Source: Chloroflexus aggregans DSM 9485
GTDB lineage: Bacteria; Chloroflexota; Chloroflexia; Chloroflexales; Chloroflexaceae
Direction: 5' to 3'
NCBI RefSeq assembly: GCF_000021945.1
Contig: NC_011831.1
Span: 4,043,353 to 4,107,352 of the forward strand
DNA: 64,000 bases
Shown: positions 8,801 through 16,215 of the stretch, piece after piece
Numbering within the stretch: the first letter of the stretch is position 1
Layout: each line of letters begins with the position of its first letter
The notes under the pieces: generated by a model
Told to the model about the DNA's origin: nothing
The model's database searches: none
Seen by the model: only the letters and a program-made list of their open reading frames with translations
Translations under genes and position numbers: made by a program

Positions 8801-8839
8801 TTGGTTTCCTCATTGTATCTGTCATCATAATCTCTTGGC

Positions 8840-8900
8840 GACCAACGGCTCGCACATCAGCCGCCGTGCGGAGCGGGTCGGCCGGAGCGAGATGTTGAGC
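8840..8900 (-). other. attC site 4
   Basis: Minus strand: perfect first box GCTCAAC (8900-8894), arm CTCGCTCCGGCCG, core with CCGCTCCGCACGGCGG, second arm CGGCTGATGTGCGAG, second box GTTGGTC. The arms pair less well than at sites 1, 2 and 7. It begins 13 bases after the SfiI-like endonuclease stop. Confidence 0.6.
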
Positions 8901-8913
8901 GGCGCACAGACTT

Positions 8914-9627
8914 TTATGAACTCCAGTAGAATGGTTCTGGTGGCATCGGGATGGTTTGAACACGCCAAGCAGCTTTGTGTTTTAGCCGTGAGAAGCTCAA
9001 GCGCACCCTAAACTCTTCACCTAAAGAAGGAGCATTGCGTCCAGCAGTCCAGATTGTATCTTCAGGGATTGGATTGTATCTATCTTGTAGCATACCATTG
9101 GGGACAGCAGCCACAATTATGCTTTTGAGAATGTGGACGCCACCTTCCTTATCATAGTTGTATTTGACAAATAGAGTTGTTGTCAAGTATTTCTCACCTC
9201 TCAAGGTAATCACCGTCGGCATTTTACCCTGAATGTTTACCGTTTGCCCGGAACGAGTTTGCTTAACAGCCATAGAGAGCTGCGATAGCTGCAAGGTTGC
9301 TGTGCCCTGTCCACCCACTTTCTCCGCTTTTGAGTCCACAAAAAGGGCTTGCTTGAGCGCATAGTCCGGATGAAATACGTAACAAGCACGCTTGTAATCT
9401 ACCTTGCCAAACAGCCTTTGGTCAATCCTAGGCATCCCCAGCCGATCCAGAGCCTCTCGCGTTATATCTTCGCTAATGTCCGCAGCCAAGTCACCTTCTT
9501 GGTGAAAGATTTCGAGCGCAGTCTCTCGGTAATCATAGATCGCCTGTGTCACTAAGCGCAGAGTTGCTTTTTCGATCTCTTCGAGACGATCTAAATCATG
9601 CTTAAGGGTTTCAGGATCGAGCAGCAT
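8914..9627 (-). CDS. SfiI-like type II restriction endonuclease
   Basis: A 237-residue PD-(D/E)XK enzyme. Asp at about 77 in KVDYKRACYVFHPDYA and Asp98/Lys100 in ALFVDSKAEK have the same D-x20-D-x-K spacing as the SfiI active site (Asp79, Asp100, Lys102, from memory), and the text around VDSKAEK is SfiI-like. SfiI itself is 269 residues. Start ATG 9627 lies two bases after the methyltransferase stop; an in-frame start at 9768 would overlap that gene by 139 bases and encodes low-quality sequence. Together with 9630-10673 it forms a methyltransferase-first R-M cassette between attC sites 5 and 4. Cleavage of GGCC-N5-GGCC or a related split site is a guess from family. Confidence 0.72.
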   Translation of the reverse strand: MLLDPETLKHDLDRLEEIEKATLRLVTQAIYDYRETALEIFHQEGDLAADISEDITREALDRLGMPRIDQRLFGKVDYKRACYVFHPDYALKQALFVDSKAEKVGGQGTATLQLSQLSMAVKQTRSGQTVNIQGKMPTVITLRGEKYLTTTLFVKYNYDKEGGVHILKSIIVAAVPNGMLQDRYNPIPEDTIWTAGRNAPSLGEEFRVRLSFSRLKHKAAWRVQTIPMPPEPFYWSS

Positions 9628-9629
9628 TG

Positions 9630-10673
9630 TTATTTCCCCGTACTGAAATGTTCCGCTGCAATTCGTTGGCGTGCCAAGTTTACATATTTTTCCAGAATCT
9701 CTATCCCGATATACTGACGATTCTCGCGTATGGCTGCTACTGCTGTTGTCCCGCTTCCCATGAAACAATCAAGCACAATATCACCAGGATCGGTCAGCAA
9801 TCGAATGACCCTGGTGGGTAACTCTATGGGAAATTTGGCCTCATGATCGTCATTCGCTCTCACCGAGGGAACATACCACACTCCCCTGGAACCCCAATTC
9901 TTCCATTCGTCGGCGGAAAGCCTTTTTCTATCAAATTTGGTAATTCCTGGTTTCCAGAAGAAATACAGGTACTCAAACTCATCGACCGATCGGTAGGAGA
10001 GACTCGCCCACCGCGAGTTTTCCCAAGCAGCATCTTTCACCCAAATGCGACGGTCATACGGATACAACCCGGCACTTAACGCCCACTCTTCCACAAGACC
10101 GCCAACAATCTTGACGCGAGTTTGTGATTCATACTTTCCACCTCGGATGTTGTTGCCGTGCAGCCGACGGTCGATCGTTTGTTCGCTGCATCCAAGCAGC
10201 TTCGCAAGCTGATAACGGTTATAGTCTGGATGTTCGGCCATCGCTTTCAATACATCCGCTTTTGTCACGGGACAACGCTTTCTGGTCACCGCTTCGGCTT
10301 GAATACGAGGCATCGAAGGATCTTTGAACACCAGAATGTCAGCGATGTTGATCACCAGAAACCCTCCAGGTTTGATGATCGGGAAATGAAGATGGATGAC
10401 CGTTCGTAACAGATCCTGCCAATCTTCAAATGACAAGTGCGCCTCATATTCTTTACCAACAAAATAGGGTGGTGACCAAACACTCAACGCAATACTATTA
10501 GGCTCTATGTTTGGTAAGAGCGCTCGAGCATCTCCCACATAGATTTCGTTCGGACGCACGTCATGCAGAGTCCCATTCCCGTTCCCGTTCACATACAGCT
10601 CGCGGAACGTATCTTGCAAACCCTTGGGCAATCGGTCTATCTTGAAGTCCATTTCCTCAATCACACCGCTCAT
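9630..10673 (-). CDS. Type II DNA methyltransferase (N4-cytosine class) with internal helix-turn-helix
   Basis: A 347-residue beta-class methyltransferase with SPPY at 67-70 (N4-cytosine type) and SAM motif LDCFMGSGTT at about 301-310. Between them, about residues 138-174, sits ADVLKAMAEHPDYNRYQLAKLLGCSEQTIDRRL, which reads as a helix-turn-helix inserted in the target-recognition region. Start ATG 10673 has GGAGG upstream. The gene ends two bases before the SfiI-like endonuclease start. An extended -10 promoter and a perfect 12 bp palindrome lie just upstream, so autoregulation through the HTH is possible but not shown. It is the first gene of a two-gene cassette. Confidence 0.87.
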   Translation of the reverse strand: MSGVIEEMDFKIDRLPKGLQDTFRELYVNGNGNGTLHDVRPNEIYVGDARALLPNIEPNSIALSVWSPPYFVGKEYEAHLSFEDWQDLLRTVIHLHFPIIKPGGFLVINIADILVFKDPSMPRIQAEAVTRKRCPVTKADVLKAMAEHPDYNRYQLAKLLGCSEQTIDRRLHGNNIRGGKYESQTRVKIVGGLVEEWALSAGLYPYDRRIWVKDAAWENSRWASLSYRSVDEFEYLYFFWKPGITKFDRKRLSADEWKNWGSRGVWYVPSVRANDDHEAKFPIELPTRVIRLLTDPGDIVLDCFMGSGTTAVAAIRENRQYIGIEILEKYVNLARQRIAAEHFSTGK

Positions 10674-10696
10674 GACCTACCTCCGATGACTTTAGC

Positions 10697-10716
10697 GAAC
10701 AATTGTTCTAATTATA
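10697..10716 (-). promoter_or_regulatory. Extended -10 promoter and palindrome before the SfiI-like R-M cassette
   Basis: On the minus strand TGCTATAAT (extended -10, hexamer at 10716-10711) is followed three bases later by the perfect palindrome GAACAATTGTTC (10708-10697). The palindrome covers the expected transcription start and lies 24 bases before the ATG, a classic operator position. Which protein binds is unknown. Confidence 0.55.
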
Positions 10717-10750
10717 GCATCTCTCTGAGGAGATTACTATGCTTCGGAAA

Positions 10751-10813
10751 GCCGTCTGATGGCTTGCGCTTCCAGCACCGCGGAGCGGCGTCAGGTGTAC
10801 GTGCGTGTTAGCC
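10751..10813 (-). other. attC site 5
   Basis: Minus strand: first box GGCTAAC (one mismatch), arm ACGCACGTACACCTGACGCCGC, core, second arm GCTGGAAGCGCAAGCC. The second box is degenerate (CATCAGA, no GTT). Pairing is only fair; the site is supported mainly by position, 26 bases after the DUF1917 stop. Confidence 0.5.
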
Positions 10814-10838
10814 CGCTTATCCTCTTGCCGGTACATTG

Positions 10839-11267
10839 TTACTCAAAATCGTCGCTAGCGTACAGGCTGGCGCGCTGCTTTTTCTTCGCATACACACCGC
10901 TGAGGGTGGCTTGGTCGGTTTTGTAATACAATCTGCCTGTGATTCCAATGTCTCGCAACGCCGTGAGTACCCTTCCTACGTCGGCTTTGTCTCGGAAGTC
11001 GTATGTGTACACACAAATGACATGAACTGTGGACTTGTATCCACTTGGTCGGCTGGTTGAGACTTTGGCAGATATTCCTAGGTTGCCTGCCTCTACCGCA
11101 CGTCTTATCCGCTCCCATACTTCATCCACATGTTCGTGCGACACAAATACAAGCCATTTTCCTACATATGTCTGTCCGTCTTCGTAACAACCTTCACCCT
11201 TGCCATCAGCATAAATCCACGGTTGAGACGTTTCTTTTGATGGGATAAGCATTCTTCTGCACTTCAT
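10839..11267 (-). CDS. DUF1917 / BLES03-like protein
   Basis: A 142-residue soluble protein. The stretch GKWLVFVSHEHVDEVWERI, then ISAKVSTSRP, VICVYTYDFRDKADVGRVL and YYKTDQATLSGVYAKK matches the DUF1917 (BLES03, C11orf68-like) family, whose biochemical role is not established. ATG 11267 is preferred because GAGGG lies nine bases before it; an in-frame upstream start at 11291 is a non-ATG codon. It is a one-gene cassette between attC sites 6 and 5, so any role in defence is only guilt by association. Confidence 0.7.
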   Translation of the reverse strand: MKCRRMLIPSKETSQPWIYADGKGEGCYEDGQTYVGKWLVFVSHEHVDEVWERIRRAVEAGNLGISAKVSTSRPSGYKSTVHVICVYTYDFRDKADVGRVLTALRDIGITGRLYYKTDQATLSGVYAKKKQRASLYASDDFE

Positions 11268-11313
11268 GGCCCTATTCCCTCGTGTACCCAAAGACTCCCA
11301 TCCGCTGTGAGTG

Positions 11314-11382
11314 GGCTAACGGTGAGCTTTAGCCGCGCGCAGCGCGCCGGTGAAGCAACGCCGCCTACAAGCCGTGTTGGGC
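11314..11382 (-). other. attC site 6
   Basis: Minus strand: perfect first box GCCCAAC (11382-11376), arm GCTTGTAGGCGGC, GC-rich core, second arm GCGGCTAAAGC, then second box GTTAGCC (one mismatch). The first arm has one extra base (GCTTGTAG against GCTT-TAG). About 100 bases separate it from the end of the upstream gene. Confidence 0.65.
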
Positions 11383-11482
11383 GGGCTTGTGTGATGAGCA
11401 GGAATATCGTACCTTGCAGCAGTTTTGCTCTTAAGAGTTCGGTGACGATTCGTTTTCCTCCATCCATGGCTAAACGCAAGTG

Positions 11483-11941
11483 TTACGTCCGCGCTCCGTT
11501 GATCTGACGCATCCACCGGTTGAGATCGGGCACCTGCCAGGCCATCGCATCCGTCGCTCCTTGAGCATTGGTGTACACCACCTTCAATAGCGGCGTCAAG
11601 CGCGATTTGCCCAGAAACGAGGTCGGGTTTTCTAGCGCCTGAATACTTCGGAGCGGGATGCGGAACTCGGTGTTCGGAACCCACAGCTCAAAGATGAGAT
11701 CCGAGTCGGTGAGGATCAACGTGCCATTCCCGCGCATTTGCACGACCCCGCGCGACTCCTGTCCAAAGAAGCTGGCGCGGTCGATCTGCCGCGCGGTCGG
11801 ATAGCGTTCCCGGGCGCTAGCTGCTTTCTGTCGGGCGGTATACCTCAGCACCACGAGTACGCCTGCGAAGACCAGCGCGAAGAAAACTGCTAGCCCAAGC
11901 AGCAGCAGCACCTGACCAATACCAGCGAGCGTTGTTTCCAT
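11483..11941 (-). CDS. Membrane-anchored protein with PH-like domain, unknown function
   Basis: A 152-residue protein with one N-terminal membrane helix (about residues 8-33, LAGIGQVLLLLGLAVFF onward), a charged linker (ARQKAASARERYP) and a beta-rich domain: VVQMRGNGTLILTDSDLIF, EFRIPLRSIQALENP and LLKVVYTNAQG resemble bacterial PH-like or GRAM-type domains. The domain would face the cytoplasm if the N-terminus is outside. Start ATG 11941 has GAGGAGAG upstream. It forms a cassette between attC sites 7 and 6. I do not recognise a named family. Confidence 0.65.
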   Translation of the reverse strand: METTLAGIGQVLLLLGLAVFFALVFAGVLVVLRYTARQKAASARERYPTARQIDRASFFGQESRGVVQMRGNGTLILTDSDLIFELWVPNTEFRIPLRSIQALENPTSFLGKSRLTPLLKVVYTNAQGATDAMAWQVPDLNRWMRQINGART

Positions 11942-12003
11942 ACGATCTCTCCTCTACTTGAATGGAGAACCCTTGCATGAGGCAGTGTTCTTGAAAGGAG
12001 CCT

Positions 12004-12093
12004 GCCTAACGGCTTGCGCATCACCTGCGACGAGCCGACCCTGAGCATAGCGAAGGGGAGGCGAAGCCTGTCGGGTGGATGCGCGTATGGGGC
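12004..12093 (-). other. attC site 7
   Basis: Minus strand: first box GCCCCAT, arm GCGCATCCACCCGAC, core, second arm GTCGCAGGTGATGCGC, then a perfect second box GTTAGGC (12010-12004). One extra C in the first arm, as in site 1, with which it shares most of both arms and part of the core. It lies about 80 bases after the CcrM-like gene. Confidence 0.75.
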
Positions 12094-12175
12094 AGCCTTT
12101 ACGGCCTCAAATACTTTTTCGCCAAAGTGCTATCGCTCTTGATTCCTATCTGAAACAGTCCGGCGAATAATTTGC

Positions 12176-13285
12176 TTAACCTGATCGCTCATTGTAAAGC
12201 CCCTTGTCTACCCGAAACTTTTCTCTCACTTCACCAAGACCGATCATTTGACCATCAACTTCGATAAACCAATGCTCCCATCCATTACAGGGCGCATTGT
12301 TCATGTAATGGCTACCGGCCTGATGGATGCTGCCCTCGAAACCGTCCGCAGTACGGAGCCGAGAATCAGGCTTGATTGTGGCCACTTTCGTTTTGTCTTT
12401 TCCAAAAAACAATCGTTGCCCAGGCTGTACATACCCATGTTCGACCAGAACCGAAAACTCCACTTTAGGAGCAGATTTGGCTTTGCTCTTTACGTCAAAC
12501 GTCGCAGCGTCAAACATTTCTGGTTGCACTGCGTCAATGCGCTTTTGCGCAATCTGGATATATTTTTTCTCTTTTTCAATCCCAATCCAATTTCTATGCA
12601 AGCGTTTGGCGACAACACCTGTTGTTCCGCTTCCAAAAAATGGGTCAAGCACAACATCACCGGGATTGCTGGAGGATAGAATCACCCGATAGAGTAACGC
12701 CTCCGGCTTCTGCGTGGAATGGGCTTTATCGCCATTTTCATTTTTTACCCGTTCCGATCCCGTCGCTAACGGTAAAAGCCACCAATCAGAACGCATTTGC
12801 TTTTCATCGTTCAACCCTTTCATCGCGTAATAGTTGAACGTATATGTTGCATCTTTGCCGGTACTTGCCCAAATGAGGGTTTCATGGGCATTGGTAAACC
12901 GGACACCACGAAAGTTAGGCATCGGATTGAGTTTTATCCAGATAACATCATTGAGGATCCAGAACCCTAAATCCTGCATTATGGCCCCAACACGAAAGAT
13001 ATTATGGTACGTTCCGATAACCCAGATGGTGCCGGTTGGTTTCAAGACCCGCTTACATGCCGTTAACCACGTTCGAGTAAATTCATCATACGCTTGCATC
13101 GACTCGAACTTGTCCCAGTCGTCATCGACAGCGTCCACTTTCGTCATATTTGGTCGATACAGTTCGTTCTGTAATTGTAAATGATAGGGGGGATCGGCAA
13201 AAATAAGGTCAATGGATGTTTCTGGTAACGTATTCAGTATTTCCACGCAATCGCCTTCAATAACCTGATTTAAAGGTAGTGGCAT
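12176..13285 (-). CDS. CcrM/M.HinfI-like N6-adenine DNA methyltransferase with C-terminal RAMA domain
   Basis: A 369-residue beta-class enzyme: FADPPYHLQLQNELYRP at about 29-45 holds the DPPY motif of N6-adenine methylation, and DPFFGSGTTGVVAKR (about 214) binds SAM. The stretches KVDAVDDDWDKFESM, WVIGTYHNIFRVG and NPMPNFRGVRFTNAHETLIWA are near-identical to CcrM-type enzymes, which methylate GANTC. The C-terminal 100 residues (LVEHGYVQPGQRLFF to HWFIEVDGQMIGLGEVRE) match the RAMA domain of this group. Length is close to CcrM (358). No endonuclease is in its cassette (between attC sites 8 and 7), so it appears as an orphan; GANTC specificity is inferred from family. Confidence 0.88.
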   Translation of the reverse strand: MPLPLNQVIEGDCVEILNTLPETSIDLIFADPPYHLQLQNELYRPNMTKVDAVDDDWDKFESMQAYDEFTRTWLTACKRVLKPTGTIWVIGTYHNIFRVGAIMQDLGFWILNDVIWIKLNPMPNFRGVRFTNAHETLIWASTGKDATYTFNYYAMKGLNDEKQMRSDWWLLPLATGSERVKNENGDKAHSTQKPEALLYRVILSSSNPGDVVLDPFFGSGTTGVVAKRLHRNWIGIEKEKKYIQIAQKRIDAVQPEMFDAATFDVKSKAKSAPKVEFSVLVEHGYVQPGQRLFFGKDKTKVATIKPDSRLRTADGFEGSIHQAGSHYMNNAPCNGWEHWFIEVDGQMIGLGEVREKFRVDKGLYNERSG

Positions 13286-13408
13286 AATGATTACTCCAAA
13301 TCACAAGGATGAGGCGATCCAGTTCTCGGAACGTGTTGCATATACAAAGAGGGATGTCTGACAACACTGAATGCACTTCGGTCGGTGGCGGTTGTGTCCA
13401 GTTCGGTT

Positions 13409-13454
13409 CTTCAACGTCACTTGTCGAACAACCAACGAGTCATTGTCGTTAGGC
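13409..13454 (-). other. Possible attC site 8 (weak)
   Basis: Minus strand: perfect first box GCCTAAC (13454-13448) and a second box-like GTTGAAG, only 46 bases apart. The arms (CGACAATGACTCG and CGACAAGTGACG) pair poorly and the site is shorter than usual. It lies about 60 bases after a truncated gene. Confidence 0.35.
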
Positions 13455-13513
13455 TTTCGCCATCCCACGCCAAGACTCGTTTGGGATGTACGTAGATATA
13501 CGGTGAACCTTTG

Positions 13514-13903
13514 TCAATTCTTCTGGAAAGTACTATCCAGGATATTCCATGTTTCGTCGTCAATTTCGTTATCTTGAAGAATGTACGTCGTGCCTTCTAT
13601 GATAACTACTTTTTCTGGGTCGGGTAAATGAACGGCAATATGCGGGTTGTGCAAGATGTTGTTACCCCATGCGGTTTGCATGCTTCCTTCAAAGAAGAGA
13701 CGATGCTCAAACCAAATTCCCCAGACAGGAACGACATGAGGACGACCGTCGGGAAATATGGTGCATATCCAATAATGTCGAGATTGTGACATTTGCTCAG
13801 AGACAAAATCCCAAGAAAGAAGGTTTTCCTTTGTTTCAGGTATGTTATACCCTTGTACTTTTCTTACGGATGTGGCTTCAGGAATGACAATTGGACGCAA
13901 CAT
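13514..13903 (-). CDS. Pyridoxamine 5-phosphate oxidase-like FMN-binding split-barrel protein, C-terminally short
   Basis: A 129-residue protein from ATG 13903 with RHYWICTIFPDGRPHVVPVWG, FFEGSMQTAWGNNI and VHLPDPEKVVIIEGT, the usual order of the PNPOx-like split barrel that binds FMN or F420. Relatives run some 30 residues further to a C-terminal strand; here the protein ends DSTFQKN, close to the possible attC site 8. An in-frame start at 14077 would add 58 residues that read through a simple tandem repeat, so I reject it. The SD before 13903 is poor. It may be a truncated copy or a compact variant; it is the right-most gene of the array. Confidence 0.65.
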   Translation of the reverse strand: MLRPIVIPEATSVRKVQGYNIPETKENLLSWDFVSEQMSQSRHYWICTIFPDGRPHVVPVWGIWFEHRLFFEGSMQTAWGNNILHNPHIAVHLPDPEKVVIIEGTTYILQDNEIDDETWNILDSTFQKN

Positions 13904-13989
13904 AGGTAGTAAATGACCCCTTACTTTATCAATACAGTCACCGACTGTGTTTGGCAAAGAATTCCCCATCCGCGTCCGCTCGCTTACCG

Positions 13990-14090
13990 TGTACACGGAT
14001 GGGACGGATCGAACGGATGAACACGGATCACGCTCCCATCCGTCCCAATCCGTCCCAATCCGTCCCATCCGTCCCATCCGTGTCCCCTCG
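13990..14090. repeat. Short tandem repeat of the CCCATCCGT type
   Basis: About ten copies of an 8-10 base unit (ATCCGTCCCA and variants, with GAACGGATGAACACGGAT on the left side) separate the accessory island from fadD. Units alternate CCCATCCGT and CCCAATCCGT. No promoter or terminator is obvious in it. Confidence 0.75.
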
Positions 14091-14120
14091 CGAAACCGGA
14101 TCGAAGACTACAAAACCACC

Positions 14121-15854
14121 TTACGCGGTCGCCATCGCCGCTTTCTGCTTGGCCTTTTCTTCCTCGACCAGCACGCGGCGCAACACCTTACCGACCAGCG
14201 TCTTGGGCAGCTCGGTGCGGAACTCAACCTCGCGCGGTACTTTGTACGGGGCAAGATGCAGCTTACAGAACTCCTTAATCTCTTCAACCGTCGGCTGCTC
14301 ACCCGGCTTCGGCACAATAAATGCCTTCACCGTATCATCACCGCGCTGCGGGTGCGGAATACCGACGACCACCGCCTCCATCACTTTGGGGTGCATAAAG
14401 AGCACTTCCTCAACGTCACGTGGCAACACCTTCAGACCACCGACGTTGATCATGTCCTTCTTGCGATCGACAATGTAGAAGTAGCCGTCTTTATCGACGC
14501 GGGCAATATCGCCGGTATGCAGCCAACCATCAGCATCGATAGTTTTCGCCGTCTCGTCAGGTCGTTGCCAATACCCCTTCATCACCTGTGGCCCGCGCAC
14601 GCATAGCTCACCGGTCTCGTCACTTCCCGGCTCAATCTCGCGACCGGTATCGAGATCGATGACCTTAGCCTCGGTATCAGGCAGCGGGATACCAATGCTA
14701 CCGGCACGCCGCTCGCCAAAGACCGGGTTACAATGTGTTACCGGACTGGCTTCAGTCATGCCGAAACCTTCTACCAGCCGCCCGCCGGTAAGCTGACCAA
14801 ACTTCTCCTGCACATCCATTGGCAATGGTGCCGATCCGCTAATACACGCTTTCACACTACGCAGATCGTATTCGTTGACCTTCGGGTGGTTAATAATGCC
14901 GATGTACATCGCCGGCACACCGGGGAAGAGCGTGCAACGCTCGTGCTGGATAACGTTCATCACATTGTCGATCGGGCGCGGGCTAGGCACAATCACAATT
15001 TCAGCCCCGATGTGGATGCTGTACAGCATTGCCACCGTCATTCCATAAACGTGGAAGAAGGGGATCGCCGCCATCATCTTTTCGCCACCGGGCTGGCCGC
15101 GCGTCAACCAGGCTGCTACCTGCACGGTGTTAGCGACGAGATTGCGATGGGTTAACATCGCCGCCTTGGGGAGACCGGTCGTTCCGCCGGTATATTGGAA
15201 GAGCGCAATCTCGTCGGCGGTCAAGTTGACCTTCGGCGGGGTAGGGCCATATTTTTCGAGCAGGTGTTGGAAGAAGAAGATGTCCTGCTCCGGCATCACA
15301 TCAACCCACTCCGGCGTCTTCTTCTGCGAACTCTTTACCAGAAAGTTCGAGGGAAAACCAAGAGTGTCGAAGATATGGGCTACGATCACCCGCTTCACCG
15401 GCGTCTCGGCACGTACTTCGCGTAACCGCGGCCAGAACAAATTCAGCAGTACAATCGTCTCGGCGCCTGAGTCGTGCAACTGATGCTGCAATTCGCGCCC
15501 GGTATAGGTTGGGTTTGTATTCACCACAATCGCACCCAACCGCATACACGCAAAGAAGGTGATAATGTAGTGCGGCGAGTTAGGCAGCATCACCGCTACC
15601 CGATCGCCTTTGCGCACCCCGAGCTGGTAGAGCGCGGTTGCCATTCGGTCTACTTTTTCGTTCAACTGCCGATACGTTAACTTACCGCCAACTGTGAATC
15701 GTCCACCGAGCAGATAGCGTAAGACGAAATTGGTTGCAGTATGGTCGGCATACGTCTTTGCGCTGTTGTTCAGCATATCGCTGAGCGTGATCTCAGGATA
15801 CGTCAGCGACTTCGGCACACCCGGCTCGTAGTACGACAACCAGATCTTTTCCAA
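14121..15854 (-). CDS. fadD: Long-chain fatty acid-CoA ligase
   Basis: A 577-residue acyl-adenylate-forming enzyme that activates fatty acids with ATP and CoA. Visible are the P-loop YTGGTTGLPKAAM, the LTHRNLVAN that follows, VEGFGMTEASPVTHCNP, and the hinge GWLHTGDIARVDKDGYFYIVDRKKDMI, with C-terminal lysine in LPKTLVGKVLRR. The start is TTG 15854: AGGAGG lies exactly six bases upstream (15866-15861), whereas the in-frame ATG at 15896 has no SD and adds non-family residues. The gene stands alone downstream of the small membrane protein at 15959. Confidence 0.9.
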   Translation of the reverse strand: MEKIWLSYYEPGVPKSLTYPEITLSDMLNNSAKTYADHTATNFVLRYLLGGRFTVGGKLTYRQLNEKVDRMATALYQLGVRKGDRVAVMLPNSPHYIITFFACMRLGAIVVNTNPTYTGRELQHQLHDSGAETIVLLNLFWPRLREVRAETPVKRVIVAHIFDTLGFPSNFLVKSSQKKTPEWVDVMPEQDIFFFQHLLEKYGPTPPKVNLTADEIALFQYTGGTTGLPKAAMLTHRNLVANTVQVAAWLTRGQPGGEKMMAAIPFFHVYGMTVAMLYSIHIGAEIVIVPSPRPIDNVMNVIQHERCTLFPGVPAMYIGIINHPKVNEYDLRSVKACISGSAPLPMDVQEKFGQLTGGRLVEGFGMTEASPVTHCNPVFGERRAGSIGIPLPDTEAKVIDLDTGREIEPGSDETGELCVRGPQVMKGYWQRPDETAKTIDADGWLHTGDIARVDKDGYFYIVDRKKDMINVGGLKVLPRDVEEVLFMHPKVMEAVVVGIPHPQRGDDTVKAFIVPKPGEQPTVEEIKEFCKLHLAPYKVPREVEFRTELPKTLVGKVLRRVLVEEEKAKQKAAMATA

Positions 15855-15958
15855 GTTGCACCTCCTTGTGCGCCCTCTACCGATCGGGGAGATCAACAGA
15901 TGAGCTGTCTAACTGAGCGGTGAAGGTCACAGCCTTCACCGCAATTCCTTACCATACC

Positions 15959-16129
15959 CTACACATCATCGCGGAGCCAACCCCGCTCGCGAGCAATAAA
16001 CTTAATGGTTGCGTCGTCGGGTGGGTACAGACCCGCTGCCTGATAGGCGTAAGCTAATAATGCTGCGCCACCGATCAGGCCGATAATCAGCCCTAGAAGA
16101 AAGGTGAAAACGCCGAATACCTGTTTCAT
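15959..16129 (-). CDS. Small single-pass membrane protein (56 aa)
   Basis: ATG 16129 with GGGGAGG eight bases... upstream opens a 56-residue frame: MKQVFGVFTFLLGLIIGLIG, a continuing hydrophobic helix to about residue 34, then YPPDDATIKFIARERGWLRDDV. One membrane helix with a short charged tail fits a small membrane protein. The good SD and helix support a real gene despite its size. It sits 104 bases upstream of fadD on the same strand; function unknown. Confidence 0.65.
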   Translation of the reverse strand: MKQVFGVFTFLLGLIIGLIGGAALLAYAYQAAGLYPPDDATIKFIARERGWLRDDV

Positions 16130-16215
16130 AGAACCTCCCCATGCCTATTCCCATCGAGATTGGGGAAATACGCTTCAATTGTACCATATTTTATCAGCCT
16201 TGGAAGTGAATCGGT

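Larger units (their letters stand above)
3384..13903 (-). mobile_element. Integron-type cassette array without integrase (CALIN)
   Basis: All genes in this 10.5 kb point left, and between cassettes lie imperfect palindromes whose geometry matches attC: read on the minus strand, a RYYYAAC-like box, a first arm usually one base longer than its partner arm, and a second box usually GTTRRRY-like. Sites lie near 4042, 4950, 6190, 8840, 10751, 11314, 12004 and, weakly, 13409. Each lies just 3-prime of a gene, as in integron cassettes; one stop codon (6249-6251) falls inside the first box. No tyrosine recombinase or attI is visible. Gene content (five restriction or methylation loci, three damaged) and variable base composition set it apart from the flanking metabolic genes. 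Boundaries are the outermost cassette genes and are approximate. Confidence 0.75.

Noticed and set aside
9628-9768. Longer start for the SfiI-like endonuclease
   Set aside because: It would overlap the methyltransferase gene by 139 bases; the start at 9627, two bases after its stop, fits the family.
13903-14077. N-terminal extension of the split-barrel protein to 14077
   Set aside because: The added residues come from the CCCATCCGT tandem repeat and lack family similarity.
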